Origin: Cyanobacteria bacterium TGS_CYA1
GTDB lineage: Bacteria > Cyanobacteriota > Vampirovibrionia > Obscuribacterales > Obscuribacteraceae
Assembly (NCBI GenBank): GCA_026129135.1
Contig: JAHCIQ010000002.1
Location: 798,791-862,790, forward strand
Reading direction: 5' to 3'
DNA length: 64,000 nucleotides
The notes under the pieces are model-generated. The model saw only the letters and a list, made by a program, of their open reading frames with translations. It did not search any database and was not told where the DNA came from. Every line of letters starts with the position of its first letter. The stretch's first letter is position 1. The translations under genes and the position numbers were made by a program. This document shows positions 39,396 through 48,644 of the stretch, one piece after another.

Positions 39396-40432
39396 GCAGC
39401 GAAACCAAAGGCTTTTGGGGCAGTACGCTCAATAAGCTCAAATCGGCGCTGAGTAAAACTAAAAATACAATTGCCGACGAAAATCTCGAGATTTCGCATG
39501 TAGAGCCAGGTGAAGCACAAAGCGATGAGGGTCAGGAAACTAATTCAGCCCAATCACAAGCTCTATTGCAAGTTCAAGTGCCCGCGCCAAGACCTGCTCC
39601 CAAGCCGGTTCAGGTTGACGAAGATTATTTAGAAGATCTTGAAGACAGATTGATTCGCACAGACATGGGTCTGTCAAATGTAGACAAACTGATGGAGCAT
39701 GTTCGTCAGAGCTGTCGCAACAAAAATATGGATAGTCACGAATTGACCACTATCCTCAAGAATGAATTCATCTCGATTTTGAAAGAAGCACCAAAATCAG
39801 AACTCGCTTATACCCCTGGCAAACTCAATATTTATTTCGTGGTCGGTGTTAATGGCACCGGTAAAACCACAAGCATAGGAAAAATGTGCTGGCGCTTCAG
39901 ACAAGAAGGCAAGCGCGTTTTAATGGCTGCAGGTGACACATTTAGAGCAGCCGCCGAAACCCAGCTCGAAATCTGGTCAGAGCGTGCAGGTGTAGACATA
40001 GTCCGCCTGGAAGACAAAGCCGACCCTGGTGCTGTAGTTTTCAAAGCAATCGAAAAAGCACGCAGCGAAAATTATGATTGTCTCGTGATTGATACTGCCG
40101 GCCGTTTGCACAACAAAACAAATTTGATGGCAGAGCTTAAAAAAGTTCGCGGTGTCATAGACAAACACGCAAGCGATTTGCCCTTAGAAGCATTGCTTGT
40201 GCTCGATGCATCGACAGGTCAGAACGGATTGCAACAGGCAAAAGTCTTCAGCGAAGTTTGCAGTCTGTCTGGTGTCATTTTGACCAAGCTCGACGGCACC
40301 GCCAAAGGTGGCATCGTCTTTAGCATCGCCAAAGATTTAGGAATTCCAGTAAAACTAATAGGGCTTGGAGAGAAAATGGAAGACCTCCGAGACTTCGAGC
40401 CTGACCTGTTTGTCGAAGCACTGATTGCATAA
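39392..40432 (+). CDS. ftsY: Signal recognition particle receptor FtsY
   Basis: This 346-residue GTPase docks signal-recognition-particle/ribosome complexes at the membrane. An acidic, Pro/Gln-containing N-terminal region (about 1-75) precedes the helical N domain. The G domain has VVGVNGTGKTTSIGKM (G1), AAGDTFRAAAETQLEIW, VIDTAGRLHNKTNLMAEL (G3), TKLDGTAKGG (G4) and GLGEKMEDLRDFEPDLFVEAL at the C-terminus. Translation is coupled to nusB by an ATGA overlap, and hemQ follows after 14 bases. Confidence 0.95.
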   Translation: MSSETKGFWGSTLNKLKSALSKTKNTIADENLEISHVEPGEAQSDEGQETNSAQSQALLQVQVPAPRPAPKPVQVDEDYLEDLEDRLIRTDMGLSNVDKLMEHVRQSCRNKNMDSHELTTILKNEFISILKEAPKSELAYTPGKLNIYFVVGVNGTGKTTSIGKMCWRFRQEGKRVLMAAGDTFRAAAETQLEIWSERAGVDIVRLEDKADPGAVVFKAIEKARSENYDCLVIDTAGRLHNKTNLMAELKKVRGVIDKHASDLPLEALLVLDASTGQNGLQQAKVFSEVCSLSGVILTKLDGTAKGGIVFSIAKDLGIPVKLIGLGEKMEDLRDFEPDLFVEALIA

Positions 40433-40446
40433 ATAAGGAAAATAAA

Positions 40447-41319
40447 ATGCGCCATCCAAACGTACCTGAATCACTTGAAGGCTGGTGGATTCTCCATCGC
40501 ATGTTCGACTTCGATCGTTTCTCCTGGGATAGACTGCCAAAAGAAGATCGAGATTCGATGGTCAGCCAGGCTAACGAAAAATTGTCTGTTTTGAAGAACA
40601 GTACAGACACCGATTTTGGATTAGCTCAAATGGTCGGTCACAAAGCAGACCTCATGCTAACACACTACAGTCGCGACTATGAAGGTCTTGCACACGCTCA
40701 GACAGTTGTAGACAAACTTTCTTTATTCGAATTTTTCACTCCGGCTACTTCTTATGTATCAGTACTCGAACTTGGCATGTACGAAGCTACGAGCAAAATT
40801 CATGCGACTTTGAAAGAGCAAGGTCTCAAAGCCAATTCACCCGAATGGGTTGAAGCTTTCGATAAGATGGTTGCTGAACAAGCCAAACATCCACATTTTG
40901 GCGGAAGACTTTTCGCCCGAATTCCTGAGCGTCGTTTCGTTTGTTTTTATCCCATGGATAAAAAGCGCGGCGAATCAGTCAACTGGTACGCATTGCCATA
41001 TGAAGAACGCGGCAAACTGATGCTCGAACACGGCAAAATAGGCAGAACTTATTCAGGTCTTGTTACTCAGGTAATTTCAGGCTCGATTGGATACGACGAG
41101 TACGAATGGGGTGTAGACCTTTACGCTGACGACCCGATGGTATTCAAAAAACTAATTTATGAAATGAGATTCGACGAAGCCAGCTCAAAATATGGTCACT
41201 TTGGTGACTTCTATTCGGGCGTGCAATTCTCGCTTGATCAATTGCGCACATATCTCGATGGCGAAAGCGTGCCAAAGTTGAATGTACTCGAGACTGCGAC
41301 TGCAGGTGCAAGACCTTAA
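40447..41319 (+). CDS. hemQ: Coproheme decarboxylase HemQ (chlorite dismutase family)
   Basis: This 290-residue protein matches HemQ, which converts coproheme to haem b by two decarboxylations in the coproporphyrin-dependent pathway. The C-terminal half carries FVCFYPMDKKRGESVNWYAL, LPYEERGKLMLEHGKIGRTY with the proximal-ligand His (about residue 198), and GYDEYEWGVDLYADDP. The Tyr in the NWYALP segment is the expected catalytic residue. A chlorite dismutase is the family alternative, but length and motifs favour HemQ. It is the third gene of nusB-ftsY-hemQ; other hem genes are not in view. Confidence 0.88.
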   Translation: MRHPNVPESLEGWWILHRMFDFDRFSWDRLPKEDRDSMVSQANEKLSVLKNSTDTDFGLAQMVGHKADLMLTHYSRDYEGLAHAQTVVDKLSLFEFFTPATSYVSVLELGMYEATSKIHATLKEQGLKANSPEWVEAFDKMVAEQAKHPHFGGRLFARIPERRFVCFYPMDKKRGESVNWYALPYEERGKLMLEHGKIGRTYSGLVTQVISGSIGYDEYEWGVDLYADDPMVFKKLIYEMRFDEASSKYGHFGDFYSGVQFSLDQLRTYLDGESVPKLNVLETATAGARP

Positions 41320-41320
41320 T

Positions 41321-42547
41321 CTAAGCCGGCTTTTGATGGGCGCACATAATGCGATTTCGTTTGATTGTAAAATCGACGATAGCCTGGCACGAGGTCATTT
41401 TCTTCTGCAGAATCATAAGATACAAAACATAGGCGCAATCAAGCACTTCGCGTTCGTGGGGCATTACTTCTATGAGCAGACTGCGCAGCACCGCTTTGTT
41501 TTTGAGCGCTATTTTCATGAGCGAACGCACGTCTTGAGCCGATTTGTCTTGCAGCATACGTTGCATGCGTGCGCACAAAATGGCGTCTTGTTCGAGCTTG
41601 TCCACAACTTCTTGCTCGCGGGCGATATTTAGATAATTGCTTGCAGTAAGAAAATCACCAAAGCTGAAACTGTCTTCGCTTGGATTGAAGTCACCTTGCT
41701 TTGCTGCCTGTTCGAGCGCTTGCTTAATTGTCAAAATGGCAGACTCGCGAGTTGTTTTCTTGTTGAAAATAAGTAATTGCAGATTAAGAGCCAATTTCAA
41801 AATACGATCCGAAATAACATTGGTTTCTACTAAAAATTGTCCAAGTGGCATGCTGTTATTTTGCTGTGCATTCAAAGCTCGCTCGAGCGCTGTTGAATCA
41901 ACCACTCCAGACTCCACTAACAATTCGCCCAGCATCACTTTTTGAGTATCCAGTGTCGGCAATTGGGGCAAAGTGATGTCTGCTTTGCGCAGTTCTTTTT
42001 TCAATGCACGATTACTAATGGGCTCGCCTTCTCTAAGTTCGCGTTGCAGCCTCAATGTCACATCGAGTGTATCTTGCGAAATAAAATTCAGTTCTACCAA
42101 TACTTGTCCCAGAGGCAGTCCAGAGTTGCTTGCTACGCGCAGCCCGACTTCGAGTTGGTCTTTCTTTATTTTGTGCGAAGCTTTGAGTAAATTTCCAAGA
42201 CGTGTGCAATCGAGTCCTCCAAGTCGCACTTCTAAAACAACCAGGGCTTTTTCAATCGATATTTTCATGCGCGAAGATATTTCGAAGGCTTCATTTGCCT
42301 GACTCAAATCAATAAGTCCGTCTCGCAGCATCGATTGAGCCTGGACCACATCTTGCAACACCATATCAGAAATACAGTCGAGCAAAACAAGAGCCTTGCC
42401 CAGAGGCAATCCCGCGCCTGAAGATAGTCTCAGTCCGCGACTGATATCTTCGCCGGTAACAATGCCAAATTGAATCAATAATTGTCCCAGTCTGAAGTCC
42501 GGTGGAAGAGCTGGATTCTTCTTGGACCTGCGCTCGTAGGTAGACAT
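41321..42547 (-). CDS. Tandem MshEN-like repeat protein (B)
   Basis: This 408-residue protein has the same design as the protein at 36.8-38.0 kb: paired MshEN-like units and no ATPase. The clearest pairs are LGQLLIQFGIVTGEDISRGL with LPLGKALVLLDCISDMVL, LGNLLKASHKIKKDQLEVGL with LPLGQVLVELNFISQDTL, and LGELLVESGVVDSTALERAL with MPLGQFLVETNVISDRIL. A divergent fourth unit is SFGDFLTASNYL. The first pair keeps RLG, as in cyclic-di-GMP-binding MshE. It faces hemQ with only one base between their ends. Its function is unknown; a nucleotide-responsive adaptor is my inference. Confidence 0.7.
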   Translation of the reverse strand: MSTYERRSKKNPALPPDFRLGQLLIQFGIVTGEDISRGLRLSSGAGLPLGKALVLLDCISDMVLQDVVQAQSMLRDGLIDLSQANEAFEISSRMKISIEKALVVLEVRLGGLDCTRLGNLLKASHKIKKDQLEVGLRVASNSGLPLGQVLVELNFISQDTLDVTLRLQRELREGEPISNRALKKELRKADITLPQLPTLDTQKVMLGELLVESGVVDSTALERALNAQQNNSMPLGQFLVETNVISDRILKLALNLQLLIFNKKTTRESAILTIKQALEQAAKQGDFNPSEDSFSFGDFLTASNYLNIAREQEVVDKLEQDAILCARMQRMLQDKSAQDVRSLMKIALKNKAVLRSLLIEVMPHEREVLDCAYVLYLMILQKKMTSCQAIVDFTIKRNRIMCAHQKPA

Positions 42548-42885
42548 GCTTGTGACCTCGCATCAAAAATCGGACTGCTTATAGCAGTCGCAAAGAACGC
42601 AAAACTTTTAGTAAGAAACGCTATCAAATGCGACTCTTCTGCTTGAAGGCAAAAATAAGTCGCGGCGTTTTAGACTTTCTCACGCTAACATGAGAGGAAA
42701 TTATTGTCAAGGTTTTAATTTGGTCAATATTCTGAGCATTAATAGGCACCCTGTTTTTCATTCCTTTTCTACAAAAAGCAAACTTGCGCCCTTTATCTAA
42801 CGATGTCGTTAGATAAGGGAGTCATCTTTCCTTTTTTATAAAAACTCGAAAAAAGATACCCGTCATCTGAAGTTAGATATTTGAC
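42548..42885. other. Intergenic region between MshEN protein B and acyl-CoA synthetase
   Basis: This 338-base stretch has no gene that I can support. It is AT-rich and should contain the promoter of the leftward MshEN-repeat gene (start at 42547) and the 3' untranslated region of the synthetase. It includes the inverted repeat described at 42793-42816. Confidence 0.6.
42793..42816. repeat. Perfect inverted repeat, 11-base arms
   Basis: TTATCTAACGA and TCGTTAGATAA are separated by only two bases. It lies about 250 bases upstream of the MshEN-repeat gene start and 70 bases past the synthetase stop. There is no T run directly after either arm, so an operator or RNA-processing hairpin seems more likely than a classic terminator. 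Confidence 0.7.
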
Positions 42886-44883
42886 CTATTTTTTATTACA
42901 GGCGGCTATATCCTTAAGAACATCAGGATTCTCGACCGACGACAAATCCAGTTTGCCTTCATTTAAATAGGTAGCTCGAATAGCACGTCGAACTATTTTT
43001 CCCGAGCGTGTTTTGGCTAAGGCTTTAACCACATGGACACGTTCTGGCTTCATGACTGCGCCGAGTTTTTTGGAAACCAGGTCTTTCAGTTCTTTGCCTA
43101 GAGTCTCGCTTTCGCTAACATCTTTATTCAAAACAACGAAGCAAACAAGGCATTCGCCTTTTACTTCATGGGGTATACCTATCACTGCTGCTTCAGCCAC
43201 TTGCGGATGCTCGACCAAAGCCGATTCCACCTCGCCAGGACCAACACGTTTGCCAGCTACCTTAATGGTGTCGTCAGAGCGACCAAACAAGAACCACGAT
43301 CCATCATTGTCTACTTTGGCCCAGTCGCCGTGATACCAGACACCGGGGAATTTAGTGAAATAGGTATCTATATATCTATCGTCCGCTTTCAAAAAGCTTT
43401 TGGTCATAGAGGGTCCAGGTTTTTTGCAAACCAGATAACCAATTTCGTTTTTGAGCGATTTGGCATTGTCGTCAAAGACGTCTATGTCCATAGCAAGACC
43501 AGGTCCGCCTAATGCGCATGGTTTTAGTGGCATCAAAGGCAGTGGCGCAAGAAGTGCACCGACAACTTCGGTTCCACCAGAAATATTGATGATAGGACAG
43601 CGGCTCTGACCTATTTTTTCAAACAACCACATGTAACTGTCTTCGTCCCATGGTTCCCCGGTCGAGCCAAGCATGCGCAGTTTGGAAAAATCGGCTTTTT
43701 CGATCCATTGCTCGCCTTGCGCACGCAAATGACGAACAGCAGTTGGTCCAATTCCAAGTGTGGTTACGTTATGTCTTTCAACCATTTCCCAGACACGCGC
43801 AGGTGTTGGATAGTCAGGACCGCCTTCGTAAATCATGAGGGTTCCGCCCCAGAAGGCAACTCCGATCATTTCCCATGGGCCCATCATCCAGCCGATGTCT
43901 GTGAACCAGAAAAATACTTCGTCTGTTTGACAGTCGAAACAAAATCCCACTTCTTTGGCGATTTGAGCCATGGCGCCGGCATGGGTGTGTACTGTGCCTT
44001 TTGGTTTGCCCGTCGTTCCCGATGTATAGAGATACATAGAAGGATGTTCGGCATCTAAATCGAGATTGGTTTTAGCCTCGGGCAAATCTTTGATAGCTTC
44101 GTGCAGCCATATATCGCGACCTTGCGTCCAGTCGATTTCGTTGTTGCAGTGTTTCATCACTACGATATTTTTCAGATGAGGAAGAGACTTTGCCGCTTCA
44201 TCTGCGTCTTTTTTGACCTGTACTAATTTGCCGCGACGGTTGCCACCATCTGTAGTTATGAGCACTTTTGCTTCGCAGTCGTCTAAACGAGCTGCAAGTG
44301 CCTCAAAACCATAGCCGCTAAACACTGGAACAGCTACAGCACCAATTTTGAAACAAGCGAATAATGCCGCCACCACTTCTGGCACCATCGGCATGAAGAT
44401 GCCGACAGCGTCACCTGGTTTTACACCCAGGTTCAAAAAGAGCTGAGCCATTTTGGATACCAGGCTTGAAAGCTCGCCGTATGTATATTCTCTGGTGGAG
44501 CCATCTTCGCCTTCCCAGATAAGTGCTTTGTGATTTTTGCCTGCTGCTTTTCTCGAACCCAAACAAAGACCGTCTTGCAAATGAAAATCGATGACGTTAT
44601 CAATGATATTGAGCTTGCCACCAACGAACCATTTAGTCCACTCGAAACCTTTGGACATGTCCATCAGCTGAGAATAAGGCTTTGCCCATTTGAAGCCCAT
44701 GTACTCGAGACTTTCTTGCCAGAACCAACTAGTGTCCTGGTTCGACCTTTCTATCAATTCTTGCCAGGTAGAAATGCCTTGCTTCCTCATGAAATCCGAA
44801 ACCCTGGACTCGAGATACTTTCCTTCCGGCTTCCAAATTACCTGGTCGTGAGTACCTTTTGTAGGTTCGGTTTTTGTGGTCAT
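42886..44883 (-). CDS. AMP-forming acyl-CoA synthetase, acetyl-CoA synthetase-like
   Basis: This 665-residue ANL-superfamily enzyme activates a short-chain carboxylic acid through an acyl-AMP and transfers it to CoA. The AMP-binding motif is YLYTSGTTGKPKGTVHTH. Others are FFWFTDIGWMMGPW, a GRSDDTIKVAGKRVGP hinge, and the C-terminal catalytic Lys in KTRSGKIVRR, the usual site of regulatory acetylation. The length and the N-terminal cap fit the acetyl/propionyl/acetoacetyl-CoA synthetase group, but the acid cannot be fixed by eye. Its start overlaps the stop of pdxT by four bases. Confidence 0.82.
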   Translation of the reverse strand: MTTKTEPTKGTHDQVIWKPEGKYLESRVSDFMRKQGISTWQELIERSNQDTSWFWQESLEYMGFKWAKPYSQLMDMSKGFEWTKWFVGGKLNIIDNVIDFHLQDGLCLGSRKAAGKNHKALIWEGEDGSTREYTYGELSSLVSKMAQLFLNLGVKPGDAVGIFMPMVPEVVAALFACFKIGAVAVPVFSGYGFEALAARLDDCEAKVLITTDGGNRRGKLVQVKKDADEAAKSLPHLKNIVVMKHCNNEIDWTQGRDIWLHEAIKDLPEAKTNLDLDAEHPSMYLYTSGTTGKPKGTVHTHAGAMAQIAKEVGFCFDCQTDEVFFWFTDIGWMMGPWEMIGVAFWGGTLMIYEGGPDYPTPARVWEMVERHNVTTLGIGPTAVRHLRAQGEQWIEKADFSKLRMLGSTGEPWDEDSYMWLFEKIGQSRCPIINISGGTEVVGALLAPLPLMPLKPCALGGPGLAMDIDVFDDNAKSLKNEIGYLVCKKPGPSMTKSFLKADDRYIDTYFTKFPGVWYHGDWAKVDNDGSWFLFGRSDDTIKVAGKRVGPGEVESALVEHPQVAEAAVIGIPHEVKGECLVCFVVLNKDVSESETLGKELKDLVSKKLGAVMKPERVHVVKALAKTRSGKIVRRAIRATYLNEGKLDLSSVENPDVLKDIAACNKK

Positions 44884-45569
44884 GATTTGCTTAGGCTAAC
44901 CTCATAAGGAAAAGTTGTGATGGATGCCATTGGGCTTTGTTTCGAATTTCTGCAAACTTGATCGATGAAATATTTGTGGATGCGAAGGTCGTCTGTAATC
45001 TCAGGATGGAATGTAGTGACAAGCAAATTGTCCTGACGAGCCATTACTGCAAGACCATCAAACTGACAAAGAACTTGAACGTTTTCTTTGGCAGAAAGAA
45101 TAGAAGGAGCACGCAAGAAAATGCCAGGAAAAGAGTTATTGCCTTCGCCTTCGCCCATGTTCAAAGCCGAGATATCGAGATCTGCTTCAAAACTTGATTT
45201 CTGCGGACCATATGCATTTCTTCTTACGGTTATATCCATTAGATTCAAACGACTCTGATTCGAGCCTTCGATTTCTTTAGCCAGAAAAATGGTGCCCATG
45301 CAAGTTCCATAAATTGGTAATTTGCCTGAAGCACCAAGTCTAGTTATTTCGCTATAGAGCTCGTTTGCAATTTCGCGTGAGAGTTTGTCTATACAAGTGG
45401 ATTCGCCGCCTGGAATTATGAGCCCGTCAATTAGTTCGAGCTGTTCTTTGAAGCGTATCTCCATCGAGCGTGCACCAAGACGTTCGACCGCATGGCGATG
45501 CTCGATGAATGCTCCTTGCAGAGCAAGTACACCAATGAGCAAGCTCTGGGTCTCTAAACAGTCCGGCAT
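44880..45569 (-). CDS. pdxT: Pyridoxal 5'-phosphate synthase glutaminase subunit PdxT
   Basis: This 229-residue class I glutaminase supplies ammonia to PdxS for pyridoxal phosphate synthesis. It opens with IGVLALQGAFIEH and contains LIIPGGESTCIDKL. The nucleophile Cys is in GTCMGT (the family usually has GTCAG), and the catalytic His-x-Glu is in TTFHPEITDD. The last 25 or so residues extend beyond the usual family end. Its ATG overlaps the pdxS stop by one base (TAATG), and its stop overlaps the start of the acyl-CoA synthetase. Confidence 0.92.
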   Translation of the reverse strand: MPDCLETQSLLIGVLALQGAFIEHRHAVERLGARSMEIRFKEQLELIDGLIIPGGESTCIDKLSREIANELYSEITRLGASGKLPIYGTCMGTIFLAKEIEGSNQSRLNLMDITVRRNAYGPQKSSFEADLDISALNMGEGEGNNSFPGIFLRAPSILSAKENVQVLCQFDGLAVMARQDNLLVTTFHPEITDDLRIHKYFIDQVCRNSKQSPMASITTFPYEVSLSKS

Positions 45570-46480
45570 TACCAGCCTCTTTGAGCTAGAGTTTCGTTTG
45601 GAGCTAGAGATTTAACTGTCAAACCGACCATTGGTTCGCCCAGATTTTTGCTTACTTCAGCAAGAATTTCAGGGTTATTGAAATATGTGGTCGCTTTGAC
45701 GATGGCTTCAGCACGTTTTTGCGGATTGCCAGATTTGAATATACCGGATCCGACGAACACGCCGTCGACACCCATTTGCATCAAAAGTGCAGCGTCAGCT
45801 GGAGTGGCGATACCACCTGCAGCAAAGTTGACTACAGGCAATTTACCTTCTTCTTTCACTTTTTTGACTAATTCAAAGGGCGCGCCAATTTCTTTGGCAT
45901 ATGTCATCAATTCTTCGTCAGGCATAATGGTCAATTTTTTGATTGCGCCAAGAATGGCTCTAGCATGACGAACAGCTTCAACGACGTCGCCTGTTCCAGC
46001 TTCGCCTTTGGTACGCATCATTGCTGCACCTTCGCCGATGCGACGAAGTGCTTCACCCAAATTGCGAGCACCGCAAACGAAAGGAATAGTGAATTTAGAT
46101 TTGTCTACGTGATACTCTTCGTCGGCTGGTGTGAGCACTTCGCTCTCGTCGATACAGTCGACACCAAGGGTTTCAAGAATTTGTGCTTCGACGAAATGTC
46201 CGATACGGCATTTAGCCATGACTGGAATCGACACTGCTTCTACAATAGATGCAACCAGCGCAGGGTCACTCATTCGAGCAACGCCACCTGTGGCTCTGAT
46301 GTCGGCTGGTACACGCTCAAGAGCCATTACCGCAACGGCACCTGCAGCTTCGGCAATTTTTGCTTGCTCGGCAGTAACCACATCCATGATCACGCCGCCT
46401 TTGAGCATCTGGGGCAGACCGCGCTTGACGGCTTGGGTCCCTGTTTTTACGTTACGGCTTTCTTTCACTTCGGTAGGCAT
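45569..46480 (-). CDS. pdxS: Pyridoxal 5'-phosphate synthase lyase subunit PdxS
   Basis: This 303-residue TIM-barrel enzyme makes pyridoxal phosphate from ribose 5-phosphate, glyceraldehyde 3-phosphate and PdxT-derived ammonia. It carries [36 protein letters not shown] with the ribose-binding Lys, [19 protein letters not shown] with the second catalytic Lys, and [18 protein letters not shown]. The length is typical. pdxS is the first gene of a pdxS-pdxT-synthetase run; a long inverted repeat lies 63-96 bases upstream. Confidence 0.96.
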   Translation of the reverse strand: MPTEVKESRNVKTGTQAVKRGLPQMLKGGVIMDVVTAEQAKIAEAAGAVAVMALERVPADIRATGGVARMSDPALVASIVEAVSIPVMAKCRIGHFVEAQILETLGVDCIDESEVLTPADEEYHVDKSKFTIPFVCGARNLGEALRRIGEGAAMMRTKGEAGTGDVVEAVRHARAILGAIKKLTIMPDEELMTYAKEIGAPFELVKKVKEEGKLPVVNFAAGGIATPADAALLMQMGVDGVFVGSGIFKSGNPQKRAEAIVKATTYFNNPEILAEVSKNLGEPMVGLTVKSLAPNETLAQRGW

Positions 46481-46542
46481 TATTTAGTCCTCAAAGAGCA
46501 TGACGGCACCAATAGCAGTGGCAATTCAGAGCTTTCCACCCG

Positions 46543-46576
46543 CTTGTCAGAATGGGCGCAAAGACCTTCTGACAAG
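46543..46576. repeat. Perfect inverted repeat upstream of pdxS
   Basis: CTTGTCAGAA (46543-46552) and TTCTGACAAG (46567-46576) form 10-base arms around a 14-base loop. It sits between the end of serS and the start of pdxS. There is no T run, so it may be an operator or a leader hairpin for pdxST rather than a serS terminator. Confidence 0.65.
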
Positions 46577-46646
46577 TAGATATTCTAGCAGTAGCGCTGC
46601 TTTTAGGACATACAATAAATATAAATGTGATTAAATTGCGCCTAAC

Positions 46647-47957
46647 TTACTCGGCGAATACGCGAGCATCAAGCTTGCCTAATGTGTGTTTCGGTTCGAG
46701 CACTTCCTGCCCGCCAAGGTAAGGAACCAGAACCTGCGGGATTTTCACGCTGCCATCGGGTTGCTGAAAGTTCTCAAGAATAGCTGCAAGCGTTCTGCCA
46801 ATAGCCAGTCCCGAGCCATTGATGGTGTGAATGAAACGGCTTTTGCCCCCATCTTTACCCTTGTATTTGATATTAGCCCGGCGAGCCTGAAAGTCTCCAA
46901 AATTCGAGCATGAGCTAATTTCGCGATACTTGTTTTGGCTTGGGAACCAGACTTCCAGGTCATAACATTTGCGAGCGCAAAATCCCAGGTCGCCCGCACA
47001 CAAAAGCACTCTTCGATAGGGAAGATTAAGACCTTCCAATATTAGCTCGGCGTCGCGAGTAAGTTTTTCGTGCTCTTGCGCAGAATTTTCTGGTGTGCAG
47101 AATTTGACCAGCTCGACTTTGTTGAACTGATGCTGCCTGATATAACCGCGAGTGTCTTTGCCGGCAGATCCAGCTTCGCGTCTGAAATTAGGCGTGTAGG
47201 CACAGTGCATGATTGGAAGTTGCTCTTCATCAAGCACTTCTTCTCGATACAAATTAGTGACTGGCACTTCTGCTGTAGGAATCAAATACAGCTCGTCATC
47301 GGCACATTTATAGAAATCGCCTTCGAATTTAGGCAATTGTCCAGTTCCGATCATACAGTCGCGATTGACCATTACAGGCGGAAAGACTTCTAGATAGCCA
47401 CGCTTGGCGTGAGAGTCGAGCATATAATTCATGATTGCTCGCTCGAGACGCGCACCGTTCGCCATTAAAACTGTAAAGCGAGATTCTGAAATTTTAACGC
47501 CACGCTCAAAATCGAACACATTGAGTTCTACTCCAAGCTCGTAATGAGGCTTGGGATCGGCAATCTTTGGAATTTCCCCCCAGCGGTGCTGTTCGGCATT
47601 GTCATTTTCATCGACGCCATCGGGCACGCTTGATTCAGGCACATTCGGGATAGCAAGCAACATTTCGGAGACTTTTTTCTCCAGCTCGTCCTTTTCTTTG
47701 CCCAGAGTTTCGTAGCTTTCTTTGATTTTTTTGGTTTCGGCTTGCAACTCGGCTTTCTGTTCTGCAGCTACTTTTCCGGTTTTGAACATTTCGGAGATTT
47801 CGTTTCGTCTTCGATTCAAGCTCTCCCACTGAGAATTCACAGTACGGTATTGCTCGTCTACGACTATCAATTCTTTCACCGAAAATCCGGCATTGCGTCT
47901 TTGTAGAGCGGCTTCGACCTGGTCTGTGTTTTCTCTTATGTGGCGAATATCTAACAT
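46647..47957 (-). CDS. serS: Seryl-tRNA synthetase
   Basis: This 436-residue class II aminoacyl-tRNA synthetase charges tRNA-Ser. The N-terminal long coiled coil (about residues 30-105) that contacts the tRNA variable arm is evident. The catalytic domain has LIPTAEVPVTNLYREE, FRREAGSAGKDTRGYIRQHQ (motif 2), and NGSGLAIGRTLAAILENFQ (motif 3). A tRNA-Ser with a long variable arm lies at 28.1 kb. It is divergent from the yraN-like gene across about 92 bases. Confidence 0.96.
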   Translation of the reverse strand: MLDIRHIRENTDQVEAALQRRNAGFSVKELIVVDEQYRTVNSQWESLNRRRNEISEMFKTGKVAAEQKAELQAETKKIKESYETLGKEKDELEKKVSEMLLAIPNVPESSVPDGVDENDNAEQHRWGEIPKIADPKPHYELGVELNVFDFERGVKISESRFTVLMANGARLERAIMNYMLDSHAKRGYLEVFPPVMVNRDCMIGTGQLPKFEGDFYKCADDELYLIPTAEVPVTNLYREEVLDEEQLPIMHCAYTPNFRREAGSAGKDTRGYIRQHQFNKVELVKFCTPENSAQEHEKLTRDAELILEGLNLPYRRVLLCAGDLGFCARKCYDLEVWFPSQNKYREISSCSNFGDFQARRANIKYKGKDGGKSRFIHTINGSGLAIGRTLAAILENFQQPDGSVKIPQVLVPYLGGQEVLEPKHTLGKLDARVFAE

Positions 47958-48049
47958 GCTTGAACTTTTTTCCTCGTTCAGTCGTCTTAATTATTGAGAC
48001 TTCGATTATATAGTCGTTCACCTTTCATTAAAAGGAAGTATTAAGGCTC

Positions 48050-48505
48050 ATGTGCAACTGGATAGATGAAGACAATCACGTTTTGACCATACGCTGTACT
48101 AAAAGCCGAAAAAAGCTCGGCGAAGCAGGCGAGCAATTGCTCTGTCAAAAGCTTGCTCTGGAGCATTGGCAAATACTTTGCTCTAATTTTCAAAATGGCA
48201 CTCATTCATTTGAAATTGATGTAATTGCTCTGGATCCAGAAGGATTTCTGGTCTTTTTCGAAGTTAAAACTCGCCTATCTCTCAATATCGACTCAGTCTT
48301 TTCGACCCTGACCAAAGCAAAACTGCAACGTCTCAAGCTTGGAGCCAGACACTTTTGCGTGCAAAATCCTCATATAAGGCACAGAGGTTGGCGTTTCGAC
48401 CTTGCGGTCGTAAGCTTTTTCCCTGACAAACTGCCCGGCAAGCCCAAATGCTGGCTTATTGACCAAAAAAGGCACAGGTTGGCGATTTTCCCCGGTATTG
48501 GCTAA
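48050..48505 (+). CDS. YraN family (UPF0102) nuclease-fold protein
   Basis: This 151-residue protein belongs to the YraN/UPF0102 family of restriction-endonuclease-like fold proteins of unknown role. The family pattern is seen in KLGEAGEQLLCQKLAL, EIDVIALDPEGFLVFFEVKT (the Asp and Glu-x-Lys that could bind metal), and RHRGWRFDLAVV. The first 18 residues before RKKLGEAGEQ are extra. It is the first gene of a plus-strand run toward lysA, with a roughly 140-base gap after it that holds no gene I can support. Confidence 0.82.
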   Translation: MCNWIDEDNHVLTIRCTKSRKKLGEAGEQLLCQKLALEHWQILCSNFQNGTHSFEIDVIALDPEGFLVFFEVKTRLSLNIDSVFSTLTKAKLQRLKLGARHFCVQNPHIRHRGWRFDLAVVSFFPDKLPGKPKCWLIDQKRHRLAIFPGIG

Positions 48506-48644
48506 TTTCAAGATTTGGCTAATTTAATTCGGCTGATACGTAATTTCCCCAGTGAATCCACCTAGTCATGGTGTTAGTCTATGCCCATGAATAGCCAAGC
48601 CCCCGCCCGGCTTGTAAAAACGAAGATTCAGAGAGGATAAAGCA

